DNA of 64,000 bases from Micavibrio sp. UBA6139. GTDB taxonomy: Bacteria; Pseudomonadota; Alphaproteobacteria; Micavibrionales; Micavibrionaceae. Below the pieces are notes generated by a model, which searched no databases, was not told the DNA's origin, and was given only the letters and a program-made list of their open reading frames with translations. Made by a program: the position numbers and the translations under genes. The DNA is taken from contig DIVF01000036.1 in NCBI GenBank assembly GCA_002423285.1, forward strand, positions 45,445 to 109,444. Direction: 5' to 3'. Shown here in pieces: positions 15,033-24,304 of the stretch (the first letter of the stretch is position 1; every line of letters begins with the position of its first letter).

Positions 15033-16160
15033 ATGTCAAATATTTCCGCGAAATCCTTGACCCTGTTGGATATTGATCTGGGGGCGGTGGCCGCCAATAT
15101 TAAGATTCTGAAAAGCAAAATTTCTGCCAAAACGGCACTGGCCGGGGTGGTAAAGGCCAATGCCTATGGCCTGGGTCTGGAACAGATCGCGCTTACGCAT
15201 TTGCATGCCGGAACACGCAGCTTTTTTGTCGCGACGCTGGAGGAGGGAACCGCGCTGCGCCAAATCCTTGACCAGTCCGAGGCTAAAGATACAGAAATTG
15301 CCATTTTATGCGGCCTGTTGCCCGGCATGGCGGGGGAGTATCTGGTCCATCGCTTGACCCCGGTGCTGAATGATCTGGGACAGGTGGCGTTATGCCGGAA
15401 GGATCTGGGCGGGTTGCCTGCGATGCTGCATGTCGATACGGGGATGCGCCGTTTGGGGCTGGACGCGGGTGAAGCTGCGGCGGTTCTGGCTGATCCGGCC
15501 TTGTTAGACGGCATTCAGCTCGCCGCCATCCTCAGCCATCTGGCTTGTGCCGATGAACCGGACCATCCGCTGAACGCGCAGCAATTGCAGCTTTTTGACC
15601 GCTTCACGGCCCAGTTTTCCGGCGTGCGGCAATCCTTCAGCAATTCATCGGGGTTGTTCTTATCACCCGCCTATCACCGCGATCTGGCGCGTCCCGGCAT
15701 GGCTGTTTACGGTTTGAACCCGGTGGCACCTTTGGCCAATCCGATGAAGCCTGTGGTGCGTCTTCGGGCGCGCATCTTGCAGCTGCGTGATGCGGCAGCG
15801 GGGGAGAGTGTCGGGTATAGCGCCACCTATCAATGCACCAAACCACGCCGTGTTGCGACCATTGCCCTTGGCTATGCCGATGGGTTTTTACGCAGTTTAA
15901 GCAGCCGGGGTTTTGTCTTTTTCGGAGAGCCGGGCCAGCAACAGCCTTGCCCGATCATTGGCCGGGTGTCGATGGATTTGATTACCGTTGATGTCACGGA
16001 TCTGACCGGGGCGGCCCCAAGGGCCGGGGACTTTGTTGATGTTTTTGGCGCAGGGCAGGATGTTGATCATCTGGCCGGGGTGGCTGGGACCATTGGTTAT
16101 GAAATCCTGACGGCTTTGGGGGCGCGGCACACGCGGCATTATCACGGCCATGCGGTTTAA
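15033..16160 (+). CDS. alr: Alanine racemase
   Basis: PLP enzyme interconverting L- and D-alanine for peptidoglycan. VVKANAYGLG holds the PLP-binding Lys near residue 41. HVDTGMRRLGL, RPGMAVYGLNP and GYADGFLR are family motifs, and the second catalytic Tyr lies in the SVGYSATY region. Its 375 residues are standard. Together with murI and the D-Ala-D-Ala dipeptidase it makes three D-amino-acid enzymes in this window. The conserved position downstream of dnaB is interrupted only by the pilin-like gene. Confidence 0.95.
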   Translation: MSNISAKSLTLLDIDLGAVAANIKILKSKISAKTALAGVVKANAYGLGLEQIALTHLHAGTRSFFVATLEEGTALRQILDQSEAKDTEIAILCGLLPGMAGEYLVHRLTPVLNDLGQVALCRKDLGGLPAMLHVDTGMRRLGLDAGEAAAVLADPALLDGIQLAAILSHLACADEPDHPLNAQQLQLFDRFTAQFSGVRQSFSNSSGLFLSPAYHRDLARPGMAVYGLNPVAPLANPMKPVVRLRARILQLRDAAAGESVGYSATYQCTKPRRVATIALGYADGFLRSLSSRGFVFFGEPGQQQPCPIIGRVSMDLITVDVTDLTGAAPRAGDFVDVFGAGQDVDHLAGVAGTIGYEILTALGARHTRHYHGHAV

Positions 16161-16202
16161 AAACCTTTGAAATCAAGGGCATTTCAGGTTAAAAACACCC
16201 CT

Positions 16203-17042
16203 ATGGAACAGACGCAAGACACAATCAAAATGAAGGGTCAGGCCACCGGAAAAGCGGCACTGACCTATTTGCAATATGTCGCACAGGCCGTTGGTGCGGC
16301 GATGCTGGCCTTGTTCCAAGGGGCTGGCCGTTTGTTTGTGTTCATGGGCCAATCGGTCGTGCATATTTTTCTGCCGCCATTTTTTCCGCGGTTGGTCCTG
16401 CGCCAGTTGATTGATATTGGTTATTATTCCCTGCCGGTTGTTGGCATGACGACGTTGTTCACCGGGATGGTGCTGGCGTTGCAAAGCTATACCGGGTTTT
16501 CAAGGTTCAATGCGGAATCGGCTGTGGCGGGTGTTGTTGTGTTATCGATGGCCCGCGAACTGGCACCGGTTCTGGCAGGTCTGATGGTTGCGGGGCGTGT
16601 TGGGGCCTCCATCGCGGCTGAGATTGCAACGATGCGCGTGACCGAACAGATTGACGCGCTCAGCACATTATCGGTCAATCCCTTTAAATATTTGATTGCA
16701 CCACGCGTTCTGGCTGGCACGTTGATGCTGCCGATACTGGTTCTGGTTGGTGATATTATTGGTGTTTTTGGCGGCTATGTTGTCAGCATTTATAATCTTG
16801 GTTTCTCGCCGGGCCGTTATTTGTCTCAGACCTGGGAGATTCTCGAGGTAATTGATGTTACATCGGGTCTGGTCAAGGCAGCTGTCTTTGGTTTCATTGT
16901 TGCCCTGATGGGTTGCTATCACGGTTTTAATTCCCAGCGCGGTGCGCAGGGCGTTGGTGCGGCGACAACCAATGCGGTTGTATCATCCTCCATTCTGATT
17001 TTGATCCTTAACTATATCCTGACGCAGGTGTTCTTTTCATGA
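16203..17042 (+). CDS. mlaE: ABC transporter permease, MlaE family
   Basis: Inner-membrane permease of the Mla/Ttg2-type phospholipid transporter that helps keep outer-membrane lipid asymmetry. The MlaE domain is recognisable from QLIDIGYYSLPVVG, ARELAPVLAGLMVAGRVGA and AAEIATMRVTEQIDAL, with about five hydrophobic segments. ATG 16203 gives 279 residues; the in-frame TTG at 16167 is less likely. The stop overlaps the start of the ATPase gene by 4 nt (ATGA). No MCE-domain MlaD gene follows. Confidence 0.92.
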   Translation: MEQTQDTIKMKGQATGKAALTYLQYVAQAVGAAMLALFQGAGRLFVFMGQSVVHIFLPPFFPRLVLRQLIDIGYYSLPVVGMTTLFTGMVLALQSYTGFSRFNAESAVAGVVVLSMARELAPVLAGLMVAGRVGASIAAEIATMRVTEQIDALSTLSVNPFKYLIAPRVLAGTLMLPILVLVGDIIGVFGGYVVSIYNLGFSPGRYLSQTWEILEVIDVTSGLVKAAVFGFIVALMGCYHGFNSQRGAQGVGAATTNAVVSSSILILILNYILTQVFFS

Positions 17043-17812
17043 GTGAAACAGCCAAGCTGCAACTCTCCGGCGTCGTGAAATCCTTTGGTAGCAAAAAGGT
17101 TTTGCAGGGTATTGATTTGTCGATTCCCAAGGGAAAATCACTGGTGGTGATTGGCGGGTCGGGGACCGGTAAATCGGTGATGCTGAAATGCGCCTTGGGC
17201 TTGATACATGCTGATTCTGGATCGATCATGGTGGATGGTCAGGAAACAATGGGCCTTGATTCCAAGGGCCGCACGGCCGTCATGCAAAAATTCGGCATGT
17301 TGTTTCAAGGCGGGGCCTTGTTCGACTCCCTCAAGGTCTGGGAAAATGTTGCCTTTGGCCTTATTCATGGTCGCGGTATGGATAAGCGCGACGCTTATTC
17401 CATCGTTCTTGAAAAGCTGAAATCTGTTGGCTTGGCGGAATCTGTGGCTGAACTGTACCCGGCGGAACTTTCGGGCGGTATGCAAAAACGCGTGGGTCTG
17501 GCCCGTGCGATTGCCACCAACCCTGAAATCATTTTCTTTGATGAGCCCACAACCGGTCTGGACCCGATCATGGCTGATGTCATCAATGATCTGATCGTGA
17601 ACAGTACAAAAGAACTCGGTGCGACCACATTGTCCATCACCCATGACATGGCCAGTGCCCGCAAGATTGCTGACTTTGTCGCGATGATCTATGAAGGTAA
17701 AATTATCTGGACCGGCCCGGTCGATGATCTCGATCATTGCGGCAATCCTTATGTTGATCAATTTATCCATGGCCGCGCCAGCGGTCCGATCACTTTCGGC
17801 GCTGCTGCTTAA
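17039..17812 (+). CDS. mlaF: ABC transporter ATP-binding protein, MlaF family
   Basis: ATPase partner of MlaE. Walker A is GGSGTGKSV, the Q-loop lies in MLFQGGALFD, the signature is LSGGMQKRVGLARA, Walker B is IIFFDEPTTGLDP, and the switch His is in LSITHDM. MQKR in the signature and GALFDSLKVWENV are typical of the MlaF subgroup. The 257 residues match the family. It is the last gene of this unit; a convergent dipeptidase gene begins 7 bp beyond its stop. Confidence 0.93.
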   Translation: MSETAKLQLSGVVKSFGSKKVLQGIDLSIPKGKSLVVIGGSGTGKSVMLKCALGLIHADSGSIMVDGQETMGLDSKGRTAVMQKFGMLFQGGALFDSLKVWENVAFGLIHGRGMDKRDAYSIVLEKLKSVGLAESVAELYPAELSGGMQKRVGLARAIATNPEIIFFDEPTTGLDPIMADVINDLIVNSTKELGATTLSITHDMASARKIADFVAMIYEGKIIWTGPVDDLDHCGNPYVDQFIHGRASGPITFGAAA

Positions 17813-17819
17813 AACCCTT

Positions 17820-18500
17820 TTAAATCGCGGTCATCTGCATGTGGCGCGGAAGTGCATGGTCAGAGATCGGGGCATAGGTTTCAGAGTAGCTGCCGGGGAA
17901 GCGGAAATCCCACCATTCAGCGGGCAAAGGCAACATGGGCCTATTCAACTGTGCCGCCGCCGCCACCATAAAATCTTCCAGCATCTGGCGGTTTTTATTG
18001 ACCTCAATTGACAGGCCGGGAAACCCGCGCCGTGCCGGGTTGACGGCCGGGTCTGTGGTCAAATGATCAAAGCGTGTACCCATATCAACCAGCGCACCAT
18101 TTTCATCTTCCAGCACAATATCAACCGCCATGCCGCGCGGGTGGCCGCCCTTGCCGGGGGGTGAGAGCAGGCGGTTTGGTTCTTGCGTCCAGTGCGGGTT
18201 GGCCTTCACGATGTCGGTTTCTTGCATCATCGCCTGCGCTTCGATGGTTCTAAGCCCATCTTTTAAAACGAAATACAGACCCGTTTGCGTATAACAGGTC
18301 TTGGCAGCCAGAATGACCACTTCGGCAAAATCGCGGTGCAGCCATAATTTTGCATCGGGACGATAAAGCCCCAAACCAAAGATATTTTCCGGGTGGTGGG
18401 GCTGCGCATAGACAATGTCAATGCGTAGCGGCGTGGTCGTGACCACACTGTCCATTGCGATGAGGTCTACCGGGGAAATTATCTTTAAATCCTGTGTCAT
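17820..18500 (-). CDS. D-alanyl-D-alanine dipeptidase-like M15 metallopeptidase
   Basis: Resembles the VanX/DdpX group (M15D), which hydrolyses D-Ala-D-Ala. GGHPRGMAVDIVL matches the zinc-binding HxxGxAxD segment, MGTRFDH follows, and AEWWDFRF matches the C-terminal EWWH block with its catalytic Glu. In VanX the His of EWWH is a zinc ligand; here it is Asp. From ATG 18500 the protein has 226 residues and no clear signal peptide, so it may act in the cytoplasm on recycled dipeptide. It is divergent from the PBP1A gene 44 bp away. An alternative start further upstream would overlap PBP1A. Confidence 0.78.
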   Translation of the reverse strand: MTQDLKIISPVDLIAMDSVVTTTPLRIDIVYAQPHHPENIFGLGLYRPDAKLWLHRDFAEVVILAAKTCYTQTGLYFVLKDGLRTIEAQAMMQETDIVKANPHWTQEPNRLLSPPGKGGHPRGMAVDIVLEDENGALVDMGTRFDHLTTDPAVNPARRGFPGLSIEVNKNRQMLEDFMVAAAAQLNRPMLPLPAEWWDFRFPGSYSETYAPISDHALPRHMQMTAI

Positions 18501-18544
18501 GCAGCCTTTATCCTGCCCGATTCCTGTGCCATAAAAAAGGGGAT

Positions 18545-21055
18545 ATGAAATTTCTATATTACACGTTTTTAGCATTATTTTCGCTGGGCATGCTTGGGTT
18601 GATGGCGGCCGTGGGAATTGCTGTTTACGCGATCAGCTATTATGGCCATGACCTGCCTGATTACAGCCAGCTGAAATCATATGATCCGCCTGTCCTGACC
18701 CGCGTTTATGCCGGTGATGGACGCTTGATGGAAGAATACGCCGAAGAAAAACGTGTCTTCGTGCCAATCGATTCCATTCCCGATCTGGTCAAGAACGCCT
18801 ATATCGCTGCCGAAGATAAAAATTTCTATCAGCACCAAGGCGTTGATTATGTCGGCATTGGCCGCGCCATGGTTAAAAATCTGAAAAACCCCGGTCGCCG
18901 CCCCGAAGGCGCATCAACCATCACCCAGCAGGTTGCCAAAAACTTTTTGCTGAGCAGTGAAGTATCCTACAAACGCAAAATCCGCGAAGCCATCCTCGCC
19001 TACCGCATGGAAAAGGCGATGGGCAAGGATAAGCTTTTGGAATTGTACTTAAACGAAATCTTTCTGGGTCAGCGTTCCTACGGTGTTGCCGCAGCGGCCC
19101 TGACATATTTCAATAAATCACTGGAAGAATTATCCATTGAAGAGGCGGCTTATCTGGCGGCCCTGCCAAAGGCCCCGAATAATTACCACCCGGTCCGCAA
19201 CCACGAAGCCGCCATCGCTCGCCGTAACTATGTGATTGCCCGGATGGAAGAAGACGGCTTTATTCAACCGGCAGAGGCAGAGATTGCCACTGCCAAGCCG
19301 TTGACCATCGTGCGCCGTATGGAATCTGAAATTGTTGATGCGCCGTATTTCGCCGAGGAAGTGCGCCGCGAATTGCAGGCACATTACGGCGAGACGGATT
19401 TATATAAGGGTGGTTTGGCGGTGCGTACTTCTGCTGATCCGCGCATGCAGGCGATTGCGCAAAAGGCGCTGCGTGATGGTTTGATCGCCTTTGATCGCCG
19501 TCGCGGCTGGCGCGGCCCGATTGCACAATGGCCTGATACAACAGGCTTCGCGCAAAAGCTGAAAGATATTGCAAAACCCGCCGCTGCCCTGCCTGACTGG
19601 TCGATGGCTGTGGCCTTGGATACAAAAACATTGGGTTTTGCCGATGGCCGTAAATTGGCATTGTCGGAAGATGATGTGAAATGGACTTCATCGAAGCCGC
19701 TTGTTTCCGGTGATGTTGTTCTGGCCGAGCTGTCTGGTGAAAATCGCGATGTCGTTACGCTGCGTCAGGTGCCAAAGGTCAATGGCGCCTTGGTCGCAAT
19801 GGACCCGCACACAGGTCGTGTTCTGGCGATGCAGGGCGGGTGGAGCTTTGCTGAAAGTTCCTTCAACCGCGTCACGCAAGCCAACCGCCAACCGGGTTCT
19901 GCGTTCAAACCGTTTATTTATCTGGCGGCGCTGGATAAGGGTTTTACCCCGGCGACCTTGGTTCTTGACGCGCCGATGGTGATTGATCAGGGCCCGGGCT
20001 TGCCGAAATGGCGTCCGGGGAACTATAATAATGAATATTACGGCCCAACCCCGATCCGCATCGGCGTTGAAAAATCCAGAAATCTGATGACCGTGCGTTT
20101 GGCGCAATATATCGGCATTGATACGGTTGGTGCCTATGCCAAGAAATTTGGCATCATGGAAAATATGCCTTTGCATCTGGCGAATTCGTTGGGCTCTGGC
20201 GAGACAAAAGTTTTGGAATTAACCTCGGCCTACGCAATGCTGGTCAATGGCGGCAAACGCATTACCCCGACCTTCATCGACCGGATTCAAGATCGTCGCG
20301 GTAAAACAATTTTTACCCATGATAAACGCACCTGCTTTAATTGCGGTCCCTTGCTGGAATGGCAATCGCAAGAAACACCGAATATTCCCGATATCCGCGA
20401 ACAGATCAATGATCCGCGCACCGTTTACCAGATGGTTTCCATTCTGGAAGGCGTTGTTCAGCGCGGCACAGCCACGAAACTGAAAGATTTGAAACGCCCG
20501 CTGGCTGGTAAAACCGGCACCACCAACGATTCAAAAGACGCATGGTTTGTGGGTTTCTCCCCCGATCTGGTTGTTGGCGTTTATGTTGGTTACGATGAAC
20601 CAAAACCGCTGGGCGGCCGTGAAACAGGCGCTTCCGTGGCCGTGCCAATTTTTAAAGACTTCATGGCCGAAGCCCTGAAGGATGCGCCCATCATCCCGTT
20701 CCGCGTTCCACCGGGGGTTCGTCAGGTGCAGATCAATTCCGAAGCCGGAACCCGCGCTCGTCCGGGTGATAAAAAAGTGATCTGGGAATCGTTTCTTGCT
20801 GGCACCGAGCCCACCGATAAAATTTATATTCTGGATGGCAGCGGCATCAGCCTGATGTCGTCCTATCGCCGCGACATTCCAATTCCTGACGGCGATACCG
20901 AAATGGTCAGCGACCACGACGTGCTGGCCCCGTACACCCAACCCTATGACGGCGCAATGCCCGGCACCGCCCCGATGGTTGGTCCCATCGCCCCGCCACC
21001 CGTACAGCAACAGCCCTCCCAACCCGTCATGACAGGCACTGGCGGCTTGTATTAA
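18545..21055 (+). CDS. mrcA: Penicillin-binding protein 1A (bifunctional)
   Basis: Bifunctional peptidoglycan synthase. An N-terminal membrane helix is followed by the GT51 transglycosylase domain: AAEDKNFYQHQGVD with the catalytic Glu, EGASTITQQVAKN, KIREAILAYRME and YLNEIFLGQRSYG. The transpeptidase domain has QPGSAFKPFIY (catalytic Ser and Lys), KSRNLMTV (SxN) and AGKTGTTND (KTG). A Pro-rich tail ends the 836 residues. AAGGGGG precedes ATG 18545 closely. A convergent peroxiredoxin gene follows after a palindrome. Confidence 0.96.
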   Translation: MKFLYYTFLALFSLGMLGLMAAVGIAVYAISYYGHDLPDYSQLKSYDPPVLTRVYAGDGRLMEEYAEEKRVFVPIDSIPDLVKNAYIAAEDKNFYQHQGVDYVGIGRAMVKNLKNPGRRPEGASTITQQVAKNFLLSSEVSYKRKIREAILAYRMEKAMGKDKLLELYLNEIFLGQRSYGVAAAALTYFNKSLEELSIEEAAYLAALPKAPNNYHPVRNHEAAIARRNYVIARMEEDGFIQPAEAEIATAKPLTIVRRMESEIVDAPYFAEEVRRELQAHYGETDLYKGGLAVRTSADPRMQAIAQKALRDGLIAFDRRRGWRGPIAQWPDTTGFAQKLKDIAKPAAALPDWSMAVALDTKTLGFADGRKLALSEDDVKWTSSKPLVSGDVVLAELSGENRDVVTLRQVPKVNGALVAMDPHTGRVLAMQGGWSFAESSFNRVTQANRQPGSAFKPFIYLAALDKGFTPATLVLDAPMVIDQGPGLPKWRPGNYNNEYYGPTPIRIGVEKSRNLMTVRLAQYIGIDTVGAYAKKFGIMENMPLHLANSLGSGETKVLELTSAYAMLVNGGKRITPTFIDRIQDRRGKTIFTHDKRTCFNCGPLLEWQSQETPNIPDIREQINDPRTVYQMVSILEGVVQRGTATKLKDLKRPLAGKTGTTNDSKDAWFVGFSPDLVVGVYVGYDEPKPLGGRETGASVAVPIFKDFMAEALKDAPIIPFRVPPGVRQVQINSEAGTRARPGDKKVIWESFLAGTEPTDKIYILDGSGISLMSSYRRDIPIPDGDTEMVSDHDVLAPYTQPYDGAMPGTAPMVGPIAPPPVQQQPSQPVMTGTGGLY

Positions 21056-21072
21056 AGCTCCAAAAAAAGAAA

Positions 21073-21106
21073 AGGGTCCAAGGGGGCGCGCCCCCTTGAA
21101 ACCCCT
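21073..21106. repeat. GC palindrome between PBP1A and peroxiredoxin (3'-end repeat family, copy 5)
   Basis: CAAGGGGGC-GC-GCCCCCTTG, a 9-bp stem, with AGGGT before and GAAACCCCT after as partly paired outer arms. It lies between two convergent stop codons and could end both transcripts. Confidence 0.7.
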
Positions 21107-21129
21107 ATACTCTTTTATTCTTTTATATT

Positions 21130-21618
21130 TTAGCCCAGACGCACGGCACAAGATTCTGCGCTGCTCAAATCGACGTCACTGGCTTTTTCTTCGACTTGCA
21201 AATCTGTGACAACGCCGTCTTCCACGATCATGGAAAAACGTTTTGCGCGGTAGCCAAGGCCAGCGCCAGAACCGTCCATGCCCAGATCGAAGGCGCGGGT
21301 CAGTTCCCCATTACCATCCGGCAACATGGTGACTTTGCCTTCGGCACCAGCGATTTCGCCCCAATGTTTCATGACGAAGGGGTCGTTGACGGCCAGACAG
21401 ATGATTTCATCAACGCCTTTTGCCTTGATGCTGGCGGCGTCACGGACATAGCCAGGTAAATGTTTTTGAGCGCAGGACGGGGTAAAAGCACCCGGCACCG
21501 CGAACAATACAATCTTGCGTCCTTTGAACAGGGCCGCTGTGTTGACCTCTTCCATCCCGGCGGCGCCGAGGCGTTTCAGGGTGATTTCTGGAATGCGGTC
21601 GCCGATTTTGATGGTCAT
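21130..21618 (-). CDS. Peroxiredoxin, Prx5 type
   Basis: Thiol peroxidase that reduces hydrogen and alkyl peroxides. VPGAFTPSCAQKHLPGY holds the peroxidatic Cys with the Pro-Thr-Cys surroundings of the Prx5 (AhpC/TSA redoxin) group. ICLAVNDPFVMKHW and the RFSMIVEDG strand fit the same family. A second Cys in SAESCAVRLG at the C-terminus could be the resolving residue. The 162 residues are typical. Given gshA and gshB in this genome, glutathione/glutaredoxin recycling is plausible but inferred. Confidence 0.9.
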   Translation of the reverse strand: MTIKIGDRIPEITLKRLGAAGMEEVNTAALFKGRKIVLFAVPGAFTPSCAQKHLPGYVRDAASIKAKGVDEIICLAVNDPFVMKHWGEIAGAEGKVTMLPDGNGELTRAFDLGMDGSGAGLGYRAKRFSMIVEDGVVTDLQVEEKASDVDLSSAESCAVRLG

Positions 21619-21736
21619 CTAAAATATCCCCGTATGTTGAATTGCAATGGGTTAAGCCCTGTGGCTTAAAACCAAGCCCAGCATAATGTGAAAGCTGTAT
21701 TTGCAAAACCCCCCTTATTCTGGTGTTATGCGGGTC

Positions 21737-22327
21737 ATGAGCGATTTTGATAAAAAACCGGATGATCTGCAACGCCTGACCGGCCGTGTTCTGGCTGCTA
21801 TGCCCAATATGGGCGACCCCCGGTTTCACCGCGCGGTTATTTTACTGTGCGCGCATGATGAAAACGGCGCGATGGGGCTGGTCATCAATCACGTTTTACC
21901 GGGCGTTGATATGCGCCATTTGCTCGAACAATTACACATTGAAATTGCCATGGACGCGCCGCTGAACGATGTCGCGGTGATGAGTGGCGGTCCGGTTGAA
22001 AACGCGCGCGGTTTCATTCTGCATACCCATGATTTCCATCAGGACGATACCATCCTGATTTCCCCCCATCTGGCGGTGACGGGAACCGTCGATGCCCTGC
22101 GCAGCGTTGCGGTGGGTGAGGGGCCAGAAAACATGGTCTTTATTCTGGGCTATGCTGGGTGGACCGAAGGGCAGTTGGAAGATGAAATTCAAAAAAATGT
22201 CTGGCTGGTCTGCGACGCAGACCCGGATCTGATCTTCAACGTTGCACCTGAAGAAAAATGGAACAAGGCCATCGGCAGCCTCGGCATTGATCTGGCCATG
22301 TTATCCGGTGAAGCGGGCCGCGCTTAG
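21737..22327 (+). CDS. YqgE/AlgH family protein
   Basis: Member of the UPF0301 family, whose biochemical role is not settled. AAMPNMGDPRFHRAVILLCAHDENGAMGLVIN is spread over the first 60 residues and is the family signature; GGPVENARGFILH and FILGYAGWTEGQLEDEI follow. The start is uncertain: ATG 21737 (MSDFDKK) is used, ATG 21728 is possible, and neither has a clear ribosome-binding site. It converges with the next gene, overlapping by 4 nt at the stop codons. Confidence 0.88.
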   Translation: MSDFDKKPDDLQRLTGRVLAAMPNMGDPRFHRAVILLCAHDENGAMGLVINHVLPGVDMRHLLEQLHIEIAMDAPLNDVAVMSGGPVENARGFILHTHDFHQDDTILISPHLAVTGTVDALRSVAVGEGPENMVFILGYAGWTEGQLEDEIQKNVWLVCDADPDLIFNVAPEEKWNKAIGSLGIDLAMLSGEAGRA

Positions 22328-22950
22328 GCGATAATCGGGCCTTGGCGTTTGAAGGTCTCTTCGTTTAAACCAAATAAAACGTGGTCTTGCCATTCGCCGT
22401 TGATTTCAAGATAGGCTTTGGCGAAGCCCTCTTCTTCAAACCCTAAGTGCCGCAATAATTTAATGCTGCGTCCATTATGCGGCAGGCTTGCCGCGTTCAG
22501 GCGATGGAGTTTTTGTGCGGTAAAGGCGTAGGTCATGACGAGACGCAAGGCTTCATGCATGTAACCTTGGCCCTGATGTTCCTCGCCCAGCCAATAACCC
22601 AGCGATGCAAACTGTGCCGACCCTCGGCAAATATTGTTTAAATTCACCCCGCCAATCAGCGCATTATCGGGCGCGCGAAATAACAGGAACGAACAAGACA
22701 GGCCCCGTTCCCAGTCGCGTGATTGTATCCCGATGCGGTGCGCAAAATATTCAGCGGTGAGTGATTTGGGGTGCCATGCGGGTTCGAACGGGGTCAGGTG
22801 ATCGCGGCTGCGTTCGCGTAAATCGACCCAATCGGCAAAATCACCGGGTAAGGGCGGGCGCAGAATAACGCGCGGCCCTGTTAAGCGCAGGGCAGGGAAA
22901 TGGGCCTTTAATGCCTTACGGGCGGGCCAAAATGGAAGGGCGTTCTTCAT
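22324..22950 (-). CDS. GNAT acetyltransferase, RimJ/RimL type
   Basis: N-acetyltransferase related to RimJ, which modifies ribosomal protein N-termini. LTGPRVILRPPLPGDFADWVDLR at the start, NNICRGSAQFASLGYWLG, HQGQGYMHEALRLVMTYAF (acetyl-CoA binding) and LPHNGRSIKLLRHLGFEEEG form the usual order for this group. About 208 residues from ATG 22950; ATG 22962 is also possible. Its true substrate cannot be told from sequence. It converges with the yqgE gene. Confidence 0.87.
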   Translation of the reverse strand: MKNALPFWPARKALKAHFPALRLTGPRVILRPPLPGDFADWVDLRERSRDHLTPFEPAWHPKSLTAEYFAHRIGIQSRDWERGLSCSFLLFRAPDNALIGGVNLNNICRGSAQFASLGYWLGEEHQGQGYMHEALRLVMTYAFTAQKLHRLNAASLPHNGRSIKLLRHLGFEEEGFAKAYLEINGEWQDHVLFGLNEETFKRQGPIIA

Positions 22951-22997
22951 AACCCCCAGCATAGCGCAAAGGCGGGTGATGTGTGAATAGCGGGCTT

Positions 22998-24236
22998 TTA
23001 AGGGATCAATGTTTGCAGGCGGCGTTGCTTTGTCCGGATATCATCTTGCAGGGCTTGTTTAGCTTTATTCAGTAGTTCCAAAAACGCTGCCGTTTCATCA
23101 AAGACGGATGGCAGCTTACCGCCATAAACGACCGCATGCAGGCCCGCAATGCCTTCCGGGCTGATGCCGCGTTTGGCTGCCATCTTATCCAGTGTCGCCA
23201 AACGGTTTTTTAAAAACGCCGCGGCTTCTTTCTTTTCGGAAATCTTGGCGTCGTACTGCATGATCTTAATTGTGTTACGGCGGGCCAATGCAAATTCAAA
23301 GCAGAATTCATGGTCCCTTAATGCCTTTTGATGATGCGCCCGCAATTCCGGATGGTCTGGTTTTATGGCGTGCAAGCGTTGCAAAATGGCGGTGTAGAAA
23401 AATGCTGACTGACGACCCTCATGCGGATCACCGGAAATTTTTATGCGCGCCTTATCGATGCGCCACGGGTTTTCAAAAGCATTCTTTGTGTCGTTGATAA
23501 AATTTGCATCGATCAAGGCAGTATCTAATGAATAAACGCTGAATGTGTTCTGATTCCGATCGACCAAGAATTGTTCAATCTTATGCAAGGCTTTATAAAA
23601 GGTTAGCATGTGATTCAGCTGCTCATGATCATTAAAAAGTGCCAGTAATTGATCGGTTGAATCGTTGATGCCTTCACGCATGATCTGCGGGGCCGGAACC
23701 GGGAAGGGGTCGGTCGTTCTGCGTTTTGTCTCAGCAAATTTATTGATCCGCACCAGTTCATCCTTATCAAACAGCCCGGCGGTAATGATGTGGCCGTTCA
23801 TGGTCGGATGGAAGCTGTGGGTGTGGTTATCGAACGCCAGACCTTCGCGATTGGCAAACATACGGTAATGGGTCAGTTCTAATGTGATCTGTTGATTCGT
23901 AATCGACGGAACCATAACCATACTCGGATTGGCGGCAAGGCTATCAAACCGTGCCATTCTTTCCAGGGCATCCATGAAGGTCATATTTTCGCCAACGACG
24001 CTGCGCTGTTCCTGATTGGATGTCGGGTTTTCTTGAACCTTCATCAGCGTGCAGCGGTGGGAGAGCGGGTCTTGCACCGCATAGAGCCATTCATGATTCA
24101 ATGTATTGGTGTTCAGCATCGTCAGGGTGCGGAAATAATGACCAAACCGCGCGGCGTTGAACGCTTCGCGCAGGCGCACAACCGTGTCGGTGCCGCTTGC
24201 CATCAGCAAATGATAGGGTTTGTTTTCAAAGCTCAT
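22998..24236 (-). CDS. Protein of unknown function, 412 residues
   Basis: Not recognised. From ATG 24236 (MSFENKPYHLLMASG) it is a soluble-looking protein without signal peptide or membrane helix. Notable segments are NHTHSFHPTMNGH, rich in His and lying about one third along, and a helical, Lys/Glu/Ala-rich C-terminal 100 residues (ISEKKEAAAFLKNRLATLDK, then LNKAKQALQDDIR) that may form a coiled coil. It sits alone between the RimJ-like gene and thrC on the minus strand. Codon use looks like that of its neighbours, so it is probably a lineage-specific resident gene. Confidence 0.7.
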   Translation of the reverse strand: MSFENKPYHLLMASGTDTVVRLREAFNAARFGHYFRTLTMLNTNTLNHEWLYAVQDPLSHRCTLMKVQENPTSNQEQRSVVGENMTFMDALERMARFDSLAANPSMVMVPSITNQQITLELTHYRMFANREGLAFDNHTHSFHPTMNGHIITAGLFDKDELVRINKFAETKRRTTDPFPVPAPQIMREGINDSTDQLLALFNDHEQLNHMLTFYKALHKIEQFLVDRNQNTFSVYSLDTALIDANFINDTKNAFENPWRIDKARIKISGDPHEGRQSAFFYTAILQRLHAIKPDHPELRAHHQKALRDHEFCFEFALARRNTIKIMQYDAKISEKKEAAAFLKNRLATLDKMAAKRGISPEGIAGLHAVVYGGKLPSVFDETAAFLELLNKAKQALQDDIRTKQRRLQTLIP

Positions 24237-24304
24237 GCGCCGGAGTATAGGAGAAGCGCCCCCAAACTGCAAGTTTTATGAAAACACTAAAAATGGCGTA
24301 AAGC

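Noticed and set aside
22780..22800. GGGTTCGAAC as a tRNA T-loop
   Set aside because: It lies inside the acetyltransferase gene and no acceptor or anticodon stem surrounds it; I found no tRNA in the window.
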